Positions 24,575-33,594 are shown, numbered from the stretch's first letter. The stretch: DNA of 64,000 bases from an uncultured Chryseobacterium sp. (GCA_913778275.1 CAJYWN010000013.1:1-64000), one strand, 5' to 3'. Notes: generated by a model not told the origin, from the sequence alone. Translations and numbers: made by a program.

Positions 24575-26767
24575 CTATTTATTTTTATACATGGGGAAAA
24601 TGAATTCTCTTTTGAAATCATCATTTTCATTATACAGAAATTCTTCAATGATAATAGATTCTTCACTTTTCACTGAATCAATAAACATTTTTACCAGATC
24701 ATAATTTTCTAAGTTTATGGTAAGCTTATTATCCGATTTCACCCATTGTATCCATTGCGGAACTTGCTTTAGTTTTCTCCAGTTTTCCAATTTTGAAAAA
24801 AGCTGGTCTTTATCGCTTATCAGTAATAAAAATTCCTTAATTTCTTTATTCGTGATTTTCCAGGAAGCTTTTGATAAAATGATATTTTTATATTTCACTC
24901 TTGGTAAGAAATTATAAATGTGTTTTAAATCTCCCCAATTAAAATAAAGTCCTGATCGAATATTTTGAGAATACAAATCGCATAAAAAATGGTAAACAGG
25001 CAAAGGATCTGCTGAGTAATTGTGAGCATTTGTTAGATAAGGCTTGATTTCTTTATTCAGCTTCTTCGAACGTAATAGAATACTATTATTTTTTAATGAA
25101 ATATACAGATCATCTACCGATATTTGATTTTCTTTAGGCAAAACAGATTGTGCCAAGTATGGGATTTCATATTGTCTGAGTGTTGGTCTTCTGATTACAT
25201 TTCCTATTCTTGCATCCGGTAAATGAATAACTTCTGCTAAAATATAATCTGGATTCAGCTCTTCTTCTTTTTGAGTGATTACTTTTGTTAAATTTTGTAT
25301 TTCAGATTTTTTTGAGCAAAATCTTCCTAATAAATTAGCCGCGCTACATCCACCTCCGCCGTCTAAAAATAGTTTTTCATTATTATTTTCAGAGGTAATT
25401 TCAGCCATAAAGGAAATTGTATCTGGTAAATCATTCCAATTTTCTTCAAAATCCTTAAAATCTTCTTCTGATAATTCAATTTCATATTGATTCTCAGTTA
25501 AAGCTTCCTGCAACTTCTCATTTAAAATTTGCTGAATAGGATCAAATTCAATTTTTAGATTTGATTTTTCCTTTGCTAAAGGAAGTTCTAAGTCTTCAAG
25601 ATAAGAATGCAACCCTTTTATTGTAGCATCTTGACGGTAACCGATACCTACTTCTGTATCTAAAGCATAGCTCAAAGGAACTTCCTGTTTTTCAAATCTT
25701 TCAGAAAAAGCTTTTTTAAATTTATCTAAATGTGTTTCCTTTTGAGACAGGGATATTTTGTTTAAAAAGCTGATGGCTTGCTTTAATTCTTTTTTCCAGA
25801 ATGTAGGAAGATTTACTGTTTCCTTATAATATAAATCTGTCTGGAAAAGATGATTGGGTTTATATTCAACATTAAAAGACTGAATTAATTTTTCTATTTC
25901 TGCATAGCTTGAAGCAGAGTTCCCAATATTCTGATCTAATTCTTTCAGTCTTTTTTGTATAGAGATTAAAAACTTATTTTCATTTTTTGCACCTATTCTG
26001 TTTAAAACAGATATAATTATTTCCAAAAAATCACTTCCTGATACAATAGGTTCAAGTTCGCTTACAAGCACCTGATTGTCTATGAGCTCCTCTATAAATT
26101 CTATGGCTTCTTCTTGTGTAATGTCGTCATCAATTATACATTTTGCAATTTGTTGTATGGTTTTCCCTTGGCCGGAAAAATTCAGTACCTGCTGCAATGC
26201 TTGAGAAAGTGAAGCCGATGAAATAATATATTCCCTTTTTTCTTTGGTGTATTCATATTCTACAAACCGGATTTTATTTCCAACTTGGTAAATGCTGTTA
26301 TTGGGAAAAAATAATAAATGATTTCTAATTTCTGGAATCTGTACAAAATGCTGAGCCAGCCCAACAAGAAAATGCATGTCGAGTTTGGTATCCCTTATTT
26401 TATTCAGATTAGAATTATAGTTGATTTTTAGCTCGTTGCTGAAAGTGCCCAAACCGACTTCTGAAAACAAGCCAAAAGGAGTACATCTTGTACTTGTTCT
26501 GCTGAAGTATTTTAAAATTGTAGTTTTAAATCTCTGAAATTCTTTGGGAGAAAATTCTTTTTCTAAATTAAGCCATCGAATTAATTCATTATAAACGTAA
26601 GGTGATGCAAGATAGATCGCTTCCTGAAAAACAGAATTATTGCAGATTGCTTTTAATTCTTCATTAGAAATAGAAGAGTCATTTACATTTTCCTGAAAAT
26701 TCTTACGCGAAAATAAAGGAGTACGAACTATATACTCATCAAAAAACCGAAACGGAAAACGAGCCAT
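24575..26767 (-). CDS. lanB: Lantibiotic dehydratase, glutamylation half (split LanB)
   Basis: A 730-residue protein of the LanB N-terminal family, starting MARFPFRFFDEYIVRTPLFS. Family segments include SRTSTRCTPFGLFSEVGLG near 92 and a late AEVIHLPDARIGNVIRRPTL. It uses glutamyl-tRNA to glutamylate Ser/Thr of the precursor. The elimination domain is a separate gene downstream, which is frameshifted. It begins one base after the protease stop codon, so translation is coupled. No LanC cyclase gene is seen in the cluster. Confidence 0.92.
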   Translation of the reverse strand: MARFPFRFFDEYIVRTPLFSRKNFQENVNDSSISNEELKAICNNSVFQEAIYLASPYVYNELIRWLNLEKEFSPKEFQRFKTTILKYFSRTSTRCTPFGLFSEVGLGTFSNELKINYNSNLNKIRDTKLDMHFLVGLAQHFVQIPEIRNHLLFFPNNSIYQVGNKIRFVEYEYTKEKREYIISSASLSQALQQVLNFSGQGKTIQQIAKCIIDDDITQEEAIEFIEELIDNQVLVSELEPIVSGSDFLEIIISVLNRIGAKNENKFLISIQKRLKELDQNIGNSASSYAEIEKLIQSFNVEYKPNHLFQTDLYYKETVNLPTFWKKELKQAISFLNKISLSQKETHLDKFKKAFSERFEKQEVPLSYALDTEVGIGYRQDATIKGLHSYLEDLELPLAKEKSNLKIEFDPIQQILNEKLQEALTENQYEIELSEEDFKDFEENWNDLPDTISFMAEITSENNNEKLFLDGGGGCSAANLLGRFCSKKSEIQNLTKVITQKEEELNPDYILAEVIHLPDARIGNVIRRPTLRQYEIPYLAQSVLPKENQISVDDLYISLKNNSILLRSKKLNKEIKPYLTNAHNYSADPLPVYHFLCDLYSQNIRSGLYFNWGDLKHIYNFLPRVKYKNIILSKASWKITNKEIKEFLLLISDKDQLFSKLENWRKLKQVPQWIQWVKSDNKLTINLENYDLVKMFIDSVKSEESIIIEEFLYNENDDFKREFIFPMYKNK

Positions 26768-28951
26768 TTATTTTTTTATATTTTTTTTAGGCTGATAATC
26801 TGGATGTCCTAATTGCCAGAAGGCAAAGGCGAAAATATCGCTTAAAGTAGAATATGCCTGTGCCACTGGAATATCTTTTCCATGACCCCCTTCGTAGTCA
26901 ACCTTTAAAAGAACAGGATCCTTTGATGTATTATAGGATAATAGCTTAGCTGCAAACTTAGTTGGTACCCACGAAGCGACTCTTGAATCATTAATTCCGG
27001 AAGTAATTAAAGCAGCAGGATACTTTGTTCCTTTTTTTAAGTGCTGATAAGCATCCATTTCTAATAGTCCTTTAAATTCTTCCAAATTATTAGGATTCCC
27101 ATATTCTTTAAAACCATTTTCACCGATTCCCTCATATCTTGTTGTATTTAAAACTCCCGCTTCTATTATTACTGCACCATATAAATTCGGTCTTTCAATC
27201 ATAGCCCTGCCTACTGTTATTCCTCCTGCACTTGCTCCCCAAATAGCAACTCTTTTTGAAGATGTATATTTTTTATCTATTAAATATTCTGTACAGGCAA
27301 TAAGATCTTTCCAAGAATTGGGTTTCTTTGTCTTTTTCCCATCGATGTGCCACTGAACCCCTTTTTCTCCACCTCCTCTTACATGGGCAATTGCCAAAAT
27401 ACCTCCTTGGCTCGCCCATACAAGGTAACTTCTGGCAAAAAAAGGCGAAAAAGAGGTTCCAAATGCTCCATAACTTTGAATTAACACCGGATTTTTGCCA
27501 TCTTTTTTTAAATTCTTATTGTAAATTAAAGATAGAGGAACGTCTGTTCCATCATGAGATTTAATTGTGGTTTCCTCTACTATAATATCTTTAAATTCGG
27601 GATACTCCGTAAGGGGTGCAAGATTTTCAGATTTAAAGGTATTTGTTATTAGGTTATACTTAAATCTTTGGTCTTCATTTGCCCATCCTGAACAATTTAT
27701 CCATATATCGGAAAAATCTTTACCTTTTGATTGTAAGCTTATATTTCCTGAAACGTATGGAAGATTGATAGGAATCTCTTTTCCATCTTTAAAAAGATAA
27801 AATTTTGCTTCTACACCATTTTTTGTGGTCGCATAGTAAATTCCATCTTTTGTAAGTGTATATTGGGTAATAACCTCATCTTTTTTTTCAGGAACTAGTA
27901 CTTCAGGATTTTTAAAATCCCTTGTTTTTACATTAACTCTGCATAGCTTGTAGTTAGGCGAATTATATCCTGACAAAAAATAGATATCATCTCCTGATAG
28001 TTTTATAGAATAGACTTTACTGTCTTTATCATATAATAGTTGCCAATTATTTTTTCCATTTAGCAAATCTTTTTTATCAATGATAAAAGTTTTTCTAAAA
28101 TCTTCTGCATCTACCAATATACCAATATAGTATTTATCATCTTGATTAAAAACTAATACAGCAGGAAATTCTTCCCTGCTGATTTTTAGATTAGGATTAT
28201 TAGATTTTGAAAAAACAACCTTCAATTTTTTAGGATCTTCTCCTATTTTATACAATATTGATTGGGTGTCTTTTCTAAATTCTTCTGAGGCAATATCAAT
28301 GGTTGGATAATAGACATAAAAAAAACCACTACTATCTTCCAACCACTTAATTCCCCCGATGTTTGAAGGATTTGTATTAGTAATTTTATTTGGATATATG
28401 TTTTTTGTTTTTATATCCATAATTATTATCTCGGATAACTCTTTTCCTTTTTCTGTTAAAGAAATGGCTAATTTGCTTCCGTCCCAGCTTGGACTAATTA
28501 AATTAATTACATAATTATGCTTACCTTCAAGCGTATTATTAAAACTAGCTGGGTCATAAAGTAATTCTTCTTTCCCTTCAAACCCTTGCCTGTAATAGAC
28601 TTTTGCTGTTTTTTCTCCGGCACTCCTCTTTAAATAGAAGTACTTATCATTACTTATAATTTTAAGGTCTGAAATTGAGTACCCTTGTCTTTTATCAAGC
28701 TCCAGTCTTTTTTCTAAATAATAATTTCGGTTTGGAATCGTATTTAAAAGAGTATTTGAGTAATCAGTTTGAGATCTCATCCAATCTACAGTATTTTGAT
28801 CTTTCAAATCTTCCAAGTTTCTATATTCATCAGTTATCTTAATTCCAAAGTGATCATCAGTAACAGATACAGATAAAGCTGGATTGTTTTTTTGAGCTTT
28901 AGGAAAAATCATAATGAATAATGAAAGACTGAAAATTAACTTATAATACAT
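26768..28951 (-). CDS. Prolyl oligopeptidase family serine protease (S9), candidate leader peptidase
   Basis: A 727-residue protein with a signal peptide-like start (IFSLSLFIMIFPKAQ). An N-terminal beta-propeller is followed by an alpha/beta hydrolase domain with Ser574 (WGASAGG), Asp655 (SGINDSR) and His690 (GGHGKD). Family members cut after proline or other residues in peptides. It sits between the precursor (44 nt) and lanB (0 nt), so it is probably the leader protease of this lanthipeptide; POP-type leader proteases are known for some lanthipeptides. It lacks the subtilisin fold of classical LanP. The signal peptide implies periplasmic action. Confidence 0.88.
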   Translation of the reverse strand: MYYKLIFSLSLFIMIFPKAQKNNPALSVSVTDDHFGIKITDEYRNLEDLKDQNTVDWMRSQTDYSNTLLNTIPNRNYYLEKRLELDKRQGYSISDLKIISNDKYFYLKRSAGEKTAKVYYRQGFEGKEELLYDPASFNNTLEGKHNYVINLISPSWDGSKLAISLTEKGKELSEIIIMDIKTKNIYPNKITNTNPSNIGGIKWLEDSSGFFYVYYPTIDIASEEFRKDTQSILYKIGEDPKKLKVVFSKSNNPNLKISREEFPAVLVFNQDDKYYIGILVDAEDFRKTFIIDKKDLLNGKNNWQLLYDKDSKVYSIKLSGDDIYFLSGYNSPNYKLCRVNVKTRDFKNPEVLVPEKKDEVITQYTLTKDGIYYATTKNGVEAKFYLFKDGKEIPINLPYVSGNISLQSKGKDFSDIWINCSGWANEDQRFKYNLITNTFKSENLAPLTEYPEFKDIIVEETTIKSHDGTDVPLSLIYNKNLKKDGKNPVLIQSYGAFGTSFSPFFARSYLVWASQGGILAIAHVRGGGEKGVQWHIDGKKTKKPNSWKDLIACTEYLIDKKYTSSKRVAIWGASAGGITVGRAMIERPNLYGAVIIEAGVLNTTRYEGIGENGFKEYGNPNNLEEFKGLLEMDAYQHLKKGTKYPAALITSGINDSRVASWVPTKFAAKLLSYNTSKDPVLLKVDYEGGHGKDIPVAQAYSTLSDIFAFAFWQLGHPDYQPKKNIKK

Positions 28952-28995
28952 TAGATTAAATAATTAAATGATAAAAAAATTCAAAAATTAGCTAA

Positions 28996-29169
28996 CTAAT
29001 ATCCAACTCCACCAACACCGCCGTGGTCGTTGCCACTTCCATTATCTGGGTTGTTACAACCATCTACATATTGTTTTGTTCCTCCAAATATTTTTTTAGG
29101 ATTACTAATTTTTACTAATTGTAATTTTTCTAAAGATAACTTTTTTTCTTTTTTGTTTTGTTTTTTCAT
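28996..29169 (-). CDS. Class I lanthipeptide-type precursor with GG leader
   Basis: 57 residues starting MKKQNKKEKKLSLEKLQLVK. A basic KKLSLEKLQLVKI leader leads to the double-Gly FGG, followed by a 27-residue core TKQYVDGCNNPDNGSGNDHG ending GGVGGVGY. The core holds one Cys, one Thr and one Ser, enough for a single lanthionine-type ring. The ATG at 29169 is preferred over one 45 nt upstream because the conserved leader starts here. It is the first gene of the leftward operon and lies downstream of the palindrome-bearing promoter. Confidence 0.8.
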   Translation of the reverse strand: MKKQNKKEKKLSLEKLQLVKISNPKKIFGGTKQYVDGCNNPDNGSGNDHGGVGGVGY

Positions 29170-29191
29170 TTTGATTAAATTTAAAGAGGTA

Positions 29192-29252
29192 CAAAGGAAG
29201 TAATATTTTTTCAATTTTAAATCAAATATATCCCTAAATTCATGAATTTAGG
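29192..29252 (-). promoter_or_regulatory. Lanthipeptide operon promoter with upstream palindrome
   Basis: A perfect 20-bp palindrome CCTAAATTCATGAATTTAGG (29233-29252) ends exactly 33 nt before the minus-strand box TTCCTTTG (29199-29192), a variant of TAnnTTTG. A TTG lies at 29225-29223. The same palindrome half-site and the same 33-nt spacing occur at the 31137 promoter. The precursor ATG is at 29169. Confidence 0.65.
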
Positions 29253-29326
29253 AGTGTTAAATGCAATTCAATGTAATGATAATCAAATGAGTAGAAGAGA
29301 ATTTAAATTAATGGAATTGTAAACTT

Positions 29327-29355
29327 AATCTATTAATTTAAATGTGATATTTTTG
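29327..29355 (+). promoter_or_regulatory. Promoter of the AraC-type regulator gene
   Basis: TTG (29327-29329), 18 nt, TATTTTTG (29348-29355), a good Bacteroidota promoter match, 13 nt before the start codon. Confidence 0.65.
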
Positions 29356-29368
29356 CACAATAATACGT

Positions 29369-31093
29369 ATGATGAAATTTAAATTCTACATTTTATTAAT
29401 CTTATTCTGCCAATTATTTTATTCACAAAATAATTCAACTGATTCGTTAAAAAAATATTCTTATAATGAATTAAGTCAAAAATTCTATAACTATAATAAT
29501 AGTAATGAAATAAAAAAAGCGAAAATAATCTCAAAATATTATCTTCAAAAAGCAAAATCTGAAAGAGAAAAAGATCAAATAGGTGAGGGATATGTAATGA
29601 TGCATTTTAATGAGAATTTACCTAACGGACTAAAATACTTAGACAGTTTACAAATTATTATAAAAAATTCGGATAAAGATTATTATCCAGCAAGAGTTTT
29701 TCTTCTTAGGGGCAACCTATATTCTAAATTTTATAATGTAAAGGCTGCTTTGGGTAATTATGTTTTGACTCTTGAGCATGCGCGAGAGAAAGGTAATAAA
29801 AGACAAATAGCTTTTGCGGAGATTAATATTGCATATCTTAATAATTACATTGGAAAATACAGGGATGCAGCAAATACATTACGGCATTATTTATATGATA
29901 CAAATTACTTAGATAAAAAAGATTATGATAATATTCGTGTAAATCTAGCTGATACGTATATAGAAATTAATAAACTAGATTCTGCTCGAATACTTATAGA
30001 AGAAGGAATACTTTTTAACTCTGAAACTGGAAAAACAAATCAATACTATGGATATTTAATTGAATCTGGATTTTATAATTTAAAAATTGAAAAATATCAT
30101 ACTGCAATTGAAAATTTGATACAATGTAAAAAGTACTTTTTTGCTACTAATAATATTAAAAATCAAAGCTATACTCTTTTATTTTTAGGACAATCATATG
30201 CCGGATTAAAGGAAACAGAAAAGGCTATGCAAACTTTTATACAGCTAGATTCACATGTTCAACAAAGTAAACATATATTTCCTGAGCTTAGAGAAGTATA
30301 CTCTTATCTTATAAACTATTATAAAGAAAAAAAAGAAAAAGAAAAACAATTATACTATATCGAAAGATTTCTAAAAATTGACCAAAGTTTAGATTCTCAA
30401 TTCAGATATATTTCTCGGGAACTTCCCAGACGTTATGACAAACCAAAGCTTCTAAAAGACAAAGAGAATATCCTTATAGAACTGAAAAATAAAAAAATAT
30501 TCTTTTATTCTTCTCTTTTCATTTTATCATTGATACTATTGATATTTATAATTTTGTACCGAAAATCTAAAAAGGCTGAAAAACAATATAGAAAGATTGC
30601 TCAAGAATTGATTCAATCTGTAAATGAAAATAAAGCTAGAAAAGAAATAGAATTTACAAAATATACCGTTTCCGAAAAAATTCAGGAACAGGTAATTGTT
30701 GATAAAATAAATAAAACTATTTCAGAAGATGTAGCTAAAACTATTCTTGCAGAGTTGGAAAAGTTTGAGACTAAAGAACAATTTTTGAATAAGGGAATCA
30801 CCTTAATAAGTCTTTCTAAAAAAATGAAGACAAATTCCAAATATCTGTCTGAAATTATTAATACTTACAAAGGGAAAAATTTTGCAGCTTATCTAAATGA
30901 TCTCCGTATTGATTACGCGATTAGCAGATTAGCAGAAGACAAAAAATTCCGTTCATATAAAATATCTACTATTGCTGATGAAGTAGGGTATAATACTGAA
31001 CAATCATTTACAATGGCTTTTAAAAAACGAACAGGAACTCCACTTTCTATATATTTAAAAGAAATTGAAAAGCTGACAAATCCGGCTGATTAA
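29369..31093 (+). CDS. Membrane-anchored TPR / AraC-family transcriptional regulator
   Basis: A 574-residue protein in four parts: a signal peptide (1-20, ends FYSQ), a TPR-like helical periplasmic region (about 30-350), one TM helix (about 377-397) and a cytoplasmic C-terminal AraC HTH (about 470-565, with KISTIADEVGYNTEQSFTMAFKKRTG). This is a one-component sensor layout, known in Flavobacteriia without a defined ligand. It lies between the lanthipeptide operon and the grasp-with-spasm operon, and matching palindromes flank it, so it is the obvious candidate regulator of both. Confidence 0.88.
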   Translation: MMKFKFYILLILFCQLFYSQNNSTDSLKKYSYNELSQKFYNYNNSNEIKKAKIISKYYLQKAKSEREKDQIGEGYVMMHFNENLPNGLKYLDSLQIIIKNSDKDYYPARVFLLRGNLYSKFYNVKAALGNYVLTLEHAREKGNKRQIAFAEINIAYLNNYIGKYRDAANTLRHYLYDTNYLDKKDYDNIRVNLADTYIEINKLDSARILIEEGILFNSETGKTNQYYGYLIESGFYNLKIEKYHTAIENLIQCKKYFFATNNIKNQSYTLLFLGQSYAGLKETEKAMQTFIQLDSHVQQSKHIFPELREVYSYLINYYKEKKEKEKQLYYIERFLKIDQSLDSQFRYISRELPRRYDKPKLLKDKENILIELKNKKIFFYSSLFILSLILLIFIILYRKSKKAEKQYRKIAQELIQSVNENKARKEIEFTKYTVSEKIQEQVIVDKINKTISEDVAKTILAELEKFETKEQFLNKGITLISLSKKMKTNSKYLSEIINTYKGKNFAAYLNDLRIDYAISRLAEDKKFRSYKISTIADEVGYNTEQSFTMAFKKRTGTPLSIYLKEIEKLTNPAD

Positions 31094-31136
31094 AAAAAAT
31101 AAATTCATATAAGCATCTGAAATAAAGCGTTTTAAG

Positions 31137-31184
31137 TATCCTAAATTCATAAATTTATAATCGTAAATTTATGAATTTAGGATA
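31137..31184. promoter_or_regulatory. Large inverted repeat, candidate regulator-binding site of the RiPP operon
   Basis: Perfect 21-bp arms, TATCCTAAATTCATAAATTTA and its complement, surround a 6-nt loop. The half-site CCTAAATTCAT is identical to the palindrome at 29233. The site ends immediately upstream of a TTG box and precedes a CATCTTTG box. It has no T run, so termination is not the obvious role. Confidence 0.65.
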
Positions 31185-31191
31185 TAATTAT

Positions 31192-31222
31192 TTGTAATAT
31201 CATTCTAAATCTTTCATCTTTG
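31192..31222 (+). promoter_or_regulatory. Promoter of the grasp-with-spasm operon
   Basis: TTG (31192-31194), 20 nt, CATCTTTG (31215-31222). From the GG ending the palindrome core (31181) to this box is exactly 33 nt, the same as at the lanthipeptide promoter. The GLPGLI start is about 115 nt downstream. Confidence 0.5.
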
Positions 31223-31337
31223 CTTCAGGTAAAAACACAATTGTTATTTTGCTTGTGCGCACATCAAAAAAATAATAATCATTCATAATATTAAGTTTTT
31301 ATAACATAATTAATATTATTCTTAATTTAAGATTATA

Positions 31338-32228
31338 ATGGAAAAGAAAAACATATCAATATCAAAAGCTATTATACTTTTAATTTTAGCATTTCATAGT
31401 AGCTTTTTACAAGCGCAGAAATTTAGGTTTTACTATGAGTTAAAATTCATTCCAAATTCTTCTCAAAAAGACATAAAGAAAACAGACTTCTATATTCTTG
31501 ATTATGATACAAAAACTAATGAATCTTTATTTTATAGTAGCAATTATGTGAAGAATGATTCACTTAATAAAAAAATTAGCTCATTAATGAAAGTTTCTAG
31601 TGTGAATGTTAACCTGAGTGATTTTAAAACCTCTTTTATCAAAGAAATTATAACCAAGAAAAACAATATGTATAATATTTATTCTATAATTGATGGAGAT
31701 TTTTATACCTATCAGCAGGAAATTAAAAATAATTGGAAGTTAGGAACTGAAAATTTAAAGGTATTAGAATATAACTGTAAATCTGCGGATATTTCATTTG
31801 GTGGAAGGAACTGGAAAGCATATTTTACAAATGATCTTCCTTTTAATATTGGGCCTTATAAATTCGGAGACCTTCCTGGGTTAATTACAAAACTATATGA
31901 TACAGATAAAAATTTTGAATTCAATTTGATTGGAGTAAGTAAAATTGAAGAGCTAACAAAATTCAATTTTTCAAAATATATTAAGATCAATGAAGATAAA
32001 TATATTAAGCAATATGAATCATACTTGAAAGACCCCGTAAAAAGTATGAAGCAGGGAACGATTATTACTGAAGATGGAACAAAGTTCGTAATGACAGGAG
32101 GATTTAGTAAATCAGAAATAGAAAACGAGAAAAAAGAGATTTATTCACGTTTATCCAAAGATAACAACTGTTTAGAAAAAGATTCCAGAAAATGTAAAAT
32201 ACAAAACAGTATTTTAAATACAAAGTAA
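31338..32228 (+). CDS. GLPGLI family protein
   Basis: 296 residues with a signal peptide (about 1-26, ending FLQAQ). The family signature is in FGDLPGLITKLYD (near 181) with the preceding WKAYFTNDLPFNIGPYKF. GLPGLI proteins are secreted Bacteroidota proteins of unknown function, often found near RiPP or TonB-dependent gene sets. It is the first gene of the operon that leads to the precursors (39 nt to the next gene). Confidence 0.9.
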   Translation: MEKKNISISKAIILLILAFHSSFLQAQKFRFYYELKFIPNSSQKDIKKTDFYILDYDTKTNESLFYSSNYVKNDSLNKKISSLMKVSSVNVNLSDFKTSFIKEIITKKNNMYNIYSIIDGDFYTYQQEIKNNWKLGTENLKVLEYNCKSADISFGGRNWKAYFTNDLPFNIGPYKFGDLPGLITKLYDTDKNFEFNLIGVSKIEELTKFNFSKYIKINEDKYIKQYESYLKDPVKSMKQGTIITEDGTKFVMTGGFSKSEIENEKKEIYSRLSKDNNCLEKDSRKCKIQNSILNTK

Positions 32229-32266
32229 ACTAATGGATCAATAGATCCTCATTCTACAAGAAAAAA

Positions 32267-32863
32267 ATGTTAAAACTTTTTTGGTACACCATTATACTTA
32301 TGGCTATGATTAGTTGTAAGAGCAGAAATATTGTCTTTGATAAAAAGAATTTAAGCGATCTAATTACCGATATGGCATACAGAGATCAACAAAGTCAAAA
32401 AAATTTAATTGATGCCATTAAGTCGCACAAGGACAAAAAAATAATAGATAGTCTGGAGAACGAGAAAAAAATAATTTTTGAAAGCAATTGCAAGAAATGT
32501 ATTGATATACTGAATACTTACGGCTATCCAAATTATGATCTTGTCTCAGAAGAAGCGTCTAACGATTACTGGCTAATTGTTCAGCACTGCGATAATAATA
32601 TAAAATTTCAAAAAAAAGCATTAAAGCAGTTAGAGAAGTTTTCTAAAATAGGGAAAGCCAACATTACAAATATGGCTTACTTAAGAGATCGGGTAAATAA
32701 AAGCTCAAAAAAGCCCCAGATATATGGTACACAGGTGTTTAGAAATAAAATCGGTAAATACGAAGTATACCCTATTCAAAATAATGAAAGTGTAGATGAT
32801 CGAAGAAAAAATGTAGGATTAGAGCCCTTAAAAGAATATCTAGATTCAATGAATAACCAATAA
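32267..32863 (+). CDS. DUF6624-type lipoprotein
   Basis: 198 residues with a lipoprotein signal (IILMAMISC). The mature part has the DUF6624-like order DYWLIVQHCDNNIKFQKKAL, AYLRDRV, YGTQVF and DDRRKNVGLEPLKEYL. The function is unknown. It ends 10 nt before the first precursor gene, so it is in the same operon. Confidence 0.78.
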   Translation: MLKLFWYTIILMAMISCKSRNIVFDKKNLSDLITDMAYRDQQSQKNLIDAIKSHKDKKIIDSLENEKKIIFESNCKKCIDILNTYGYPNYDLVSEEASNDYWLIVQHCDNNIKFQKKALKQLEKFSKIGKANITNMAYLRDRVNKSSKKPQIYGTQVFRNKIGKYEVYPIQNNESVDDRRKNVGLEPLKEYLDSMNNQ

Positions 32864-32873
32864 AATTTATATA

Positions 32874-33050
32874 ATGAAAAAATTACAATCATTAAAAGAA
32901 AAGCTTTTTGAAAAAGAACTATCCATTAATCAACTAAGAACAACTGTAGGTGGTGTAACTATGACAGGTTGCAATCAAACAGGACAAGAACTCTGGGATT
33001 GCAGTGATATGGACGATTATAAGGAACAACAGTCTTTATCTGCTCTATAA
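32874..33050 (+). CDS. Grasp-with-spasm RiPP precursor 1
   Basis: 58 residues starting MKKLQSLKEKLFEKELSINQ, with GG at 26-27 as the leader cleavage site. The core contains TGC, DCSD and the invariant end QQSLSAL, shared with precursors 2 and 3. It is easy to overlook because it is under 60 codons. The acidic DxD and Thr/Ser residues suit ATP-grasp ester or amide crosslinking. Confidence 0.85.
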   Translation: MKKLQSLKEKLFEKELSINQLRTTVGGVTMTGCNQTGQELWDCSDMDDYKEQQSLSAL

Positions 33051-33115
33051 AAAATAACTAGTAAAGATAAAGTATACGGATTTATAAATATTAATCAATT
33101 AAAAATTTAAAAGAA

Positions 33116-33301
33116 ATGAAAAAATTAGAATCATTAAAAGGAAAGCTTTTTGAAAAAGAACTATCAATGAGCAAATTGAGAATGGTTACAGGTGGAATTA
33201 CCTTAACAGGGTGCTCTGTAACTGGAGAATGGCAAACAAACGATTGTAGCGATAAAGATGAGGATCAAAAACCTACTCAACAATCTTTATCAGCTCTGTA
33301 A
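33116..33301 (+). CDS. Grasp-with-spasm RiPP precursor 2
   Basis: 61 residues. The leader MKKLESLKGKLFEKELSMSK runs to GG (26-27); the core includes TGCSVTGEW, DCSDKDED and QQSLSAL. It follows precursor 1 by 65 nt and precedes precursor 3 by 30 nt. The core differs most between its two Cys positions. Confidence 0.85.
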   Translation: MKKLESLKGKLFEKELSMSKLRMVTGGITLTGCSVTGEWQTNDCSDKDEDQKPTQQSLSAL

Positions 33302-33331
33302 CTAGTATTTACAAATTTAAAATTTAAGAAA

Positions 33332-33520
33332 ATGAAAAAATTAGAGTCATTAAAAACCAAACTTTTTGAAAAGGAAATAAATCTAAAAAGAATGGGGTCA
33401 ATTACCGGAGGTTATACTGGAACTGGATGTCAGCACAGTCTATCTACAAATGGAGAAGAATACGAATGCAGCGATACAGATCAGGACAAACCAACTCAAC
33501 AATCTTTATCAGCATTATAA
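33332..33520 (+). CDS. Grasp-with-spasm RiPP precursor 3
   Basis: 62 residues, leader MKKLESLKTKLFEKEINLKR to GG, core with TGCQHSLSTNGEE, ECSDTDQD and QQSLSAL. It is the last of the tandem set; a hairpin separates it from the maturase genes. Confidence 0.85.
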   Translation: MKKLESLKTKLFEKEINLKRMGSITGGYTGTGCQHSLSTNGEEYECSDTDQDKPTQQSLSAL

Positions 33521-33544
33521 AAATTTAAAGTAAGTCCGTATGTT

Positions 33545-33569
33545 ATAGGTGTATATTTCATGCACCTAT
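33545..33569 (+). terminator. Intercistronic hairpin between precursors and maturases
   Basis: ATAGGTGTAT-atttc-ATGCACCTAT, a 10-bp stem with one G-U pair, followed by TTTCC. It may act as a partial terminator or 3' stabiliser that keeps precursor mRNA above maturase mRNA. Confidence 0.6.
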
Positions 33570-33594
33570 TTCCTCATTATTAATTATTACTAAT

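Noticed and set aside
31137..31184. The inverted repeat read as a terminator for the AraC gene
   Set aside because: There is no T run on either side, and the half-site and spacing match another promoter, so a regulatory site is preferred; termination is not excluded.
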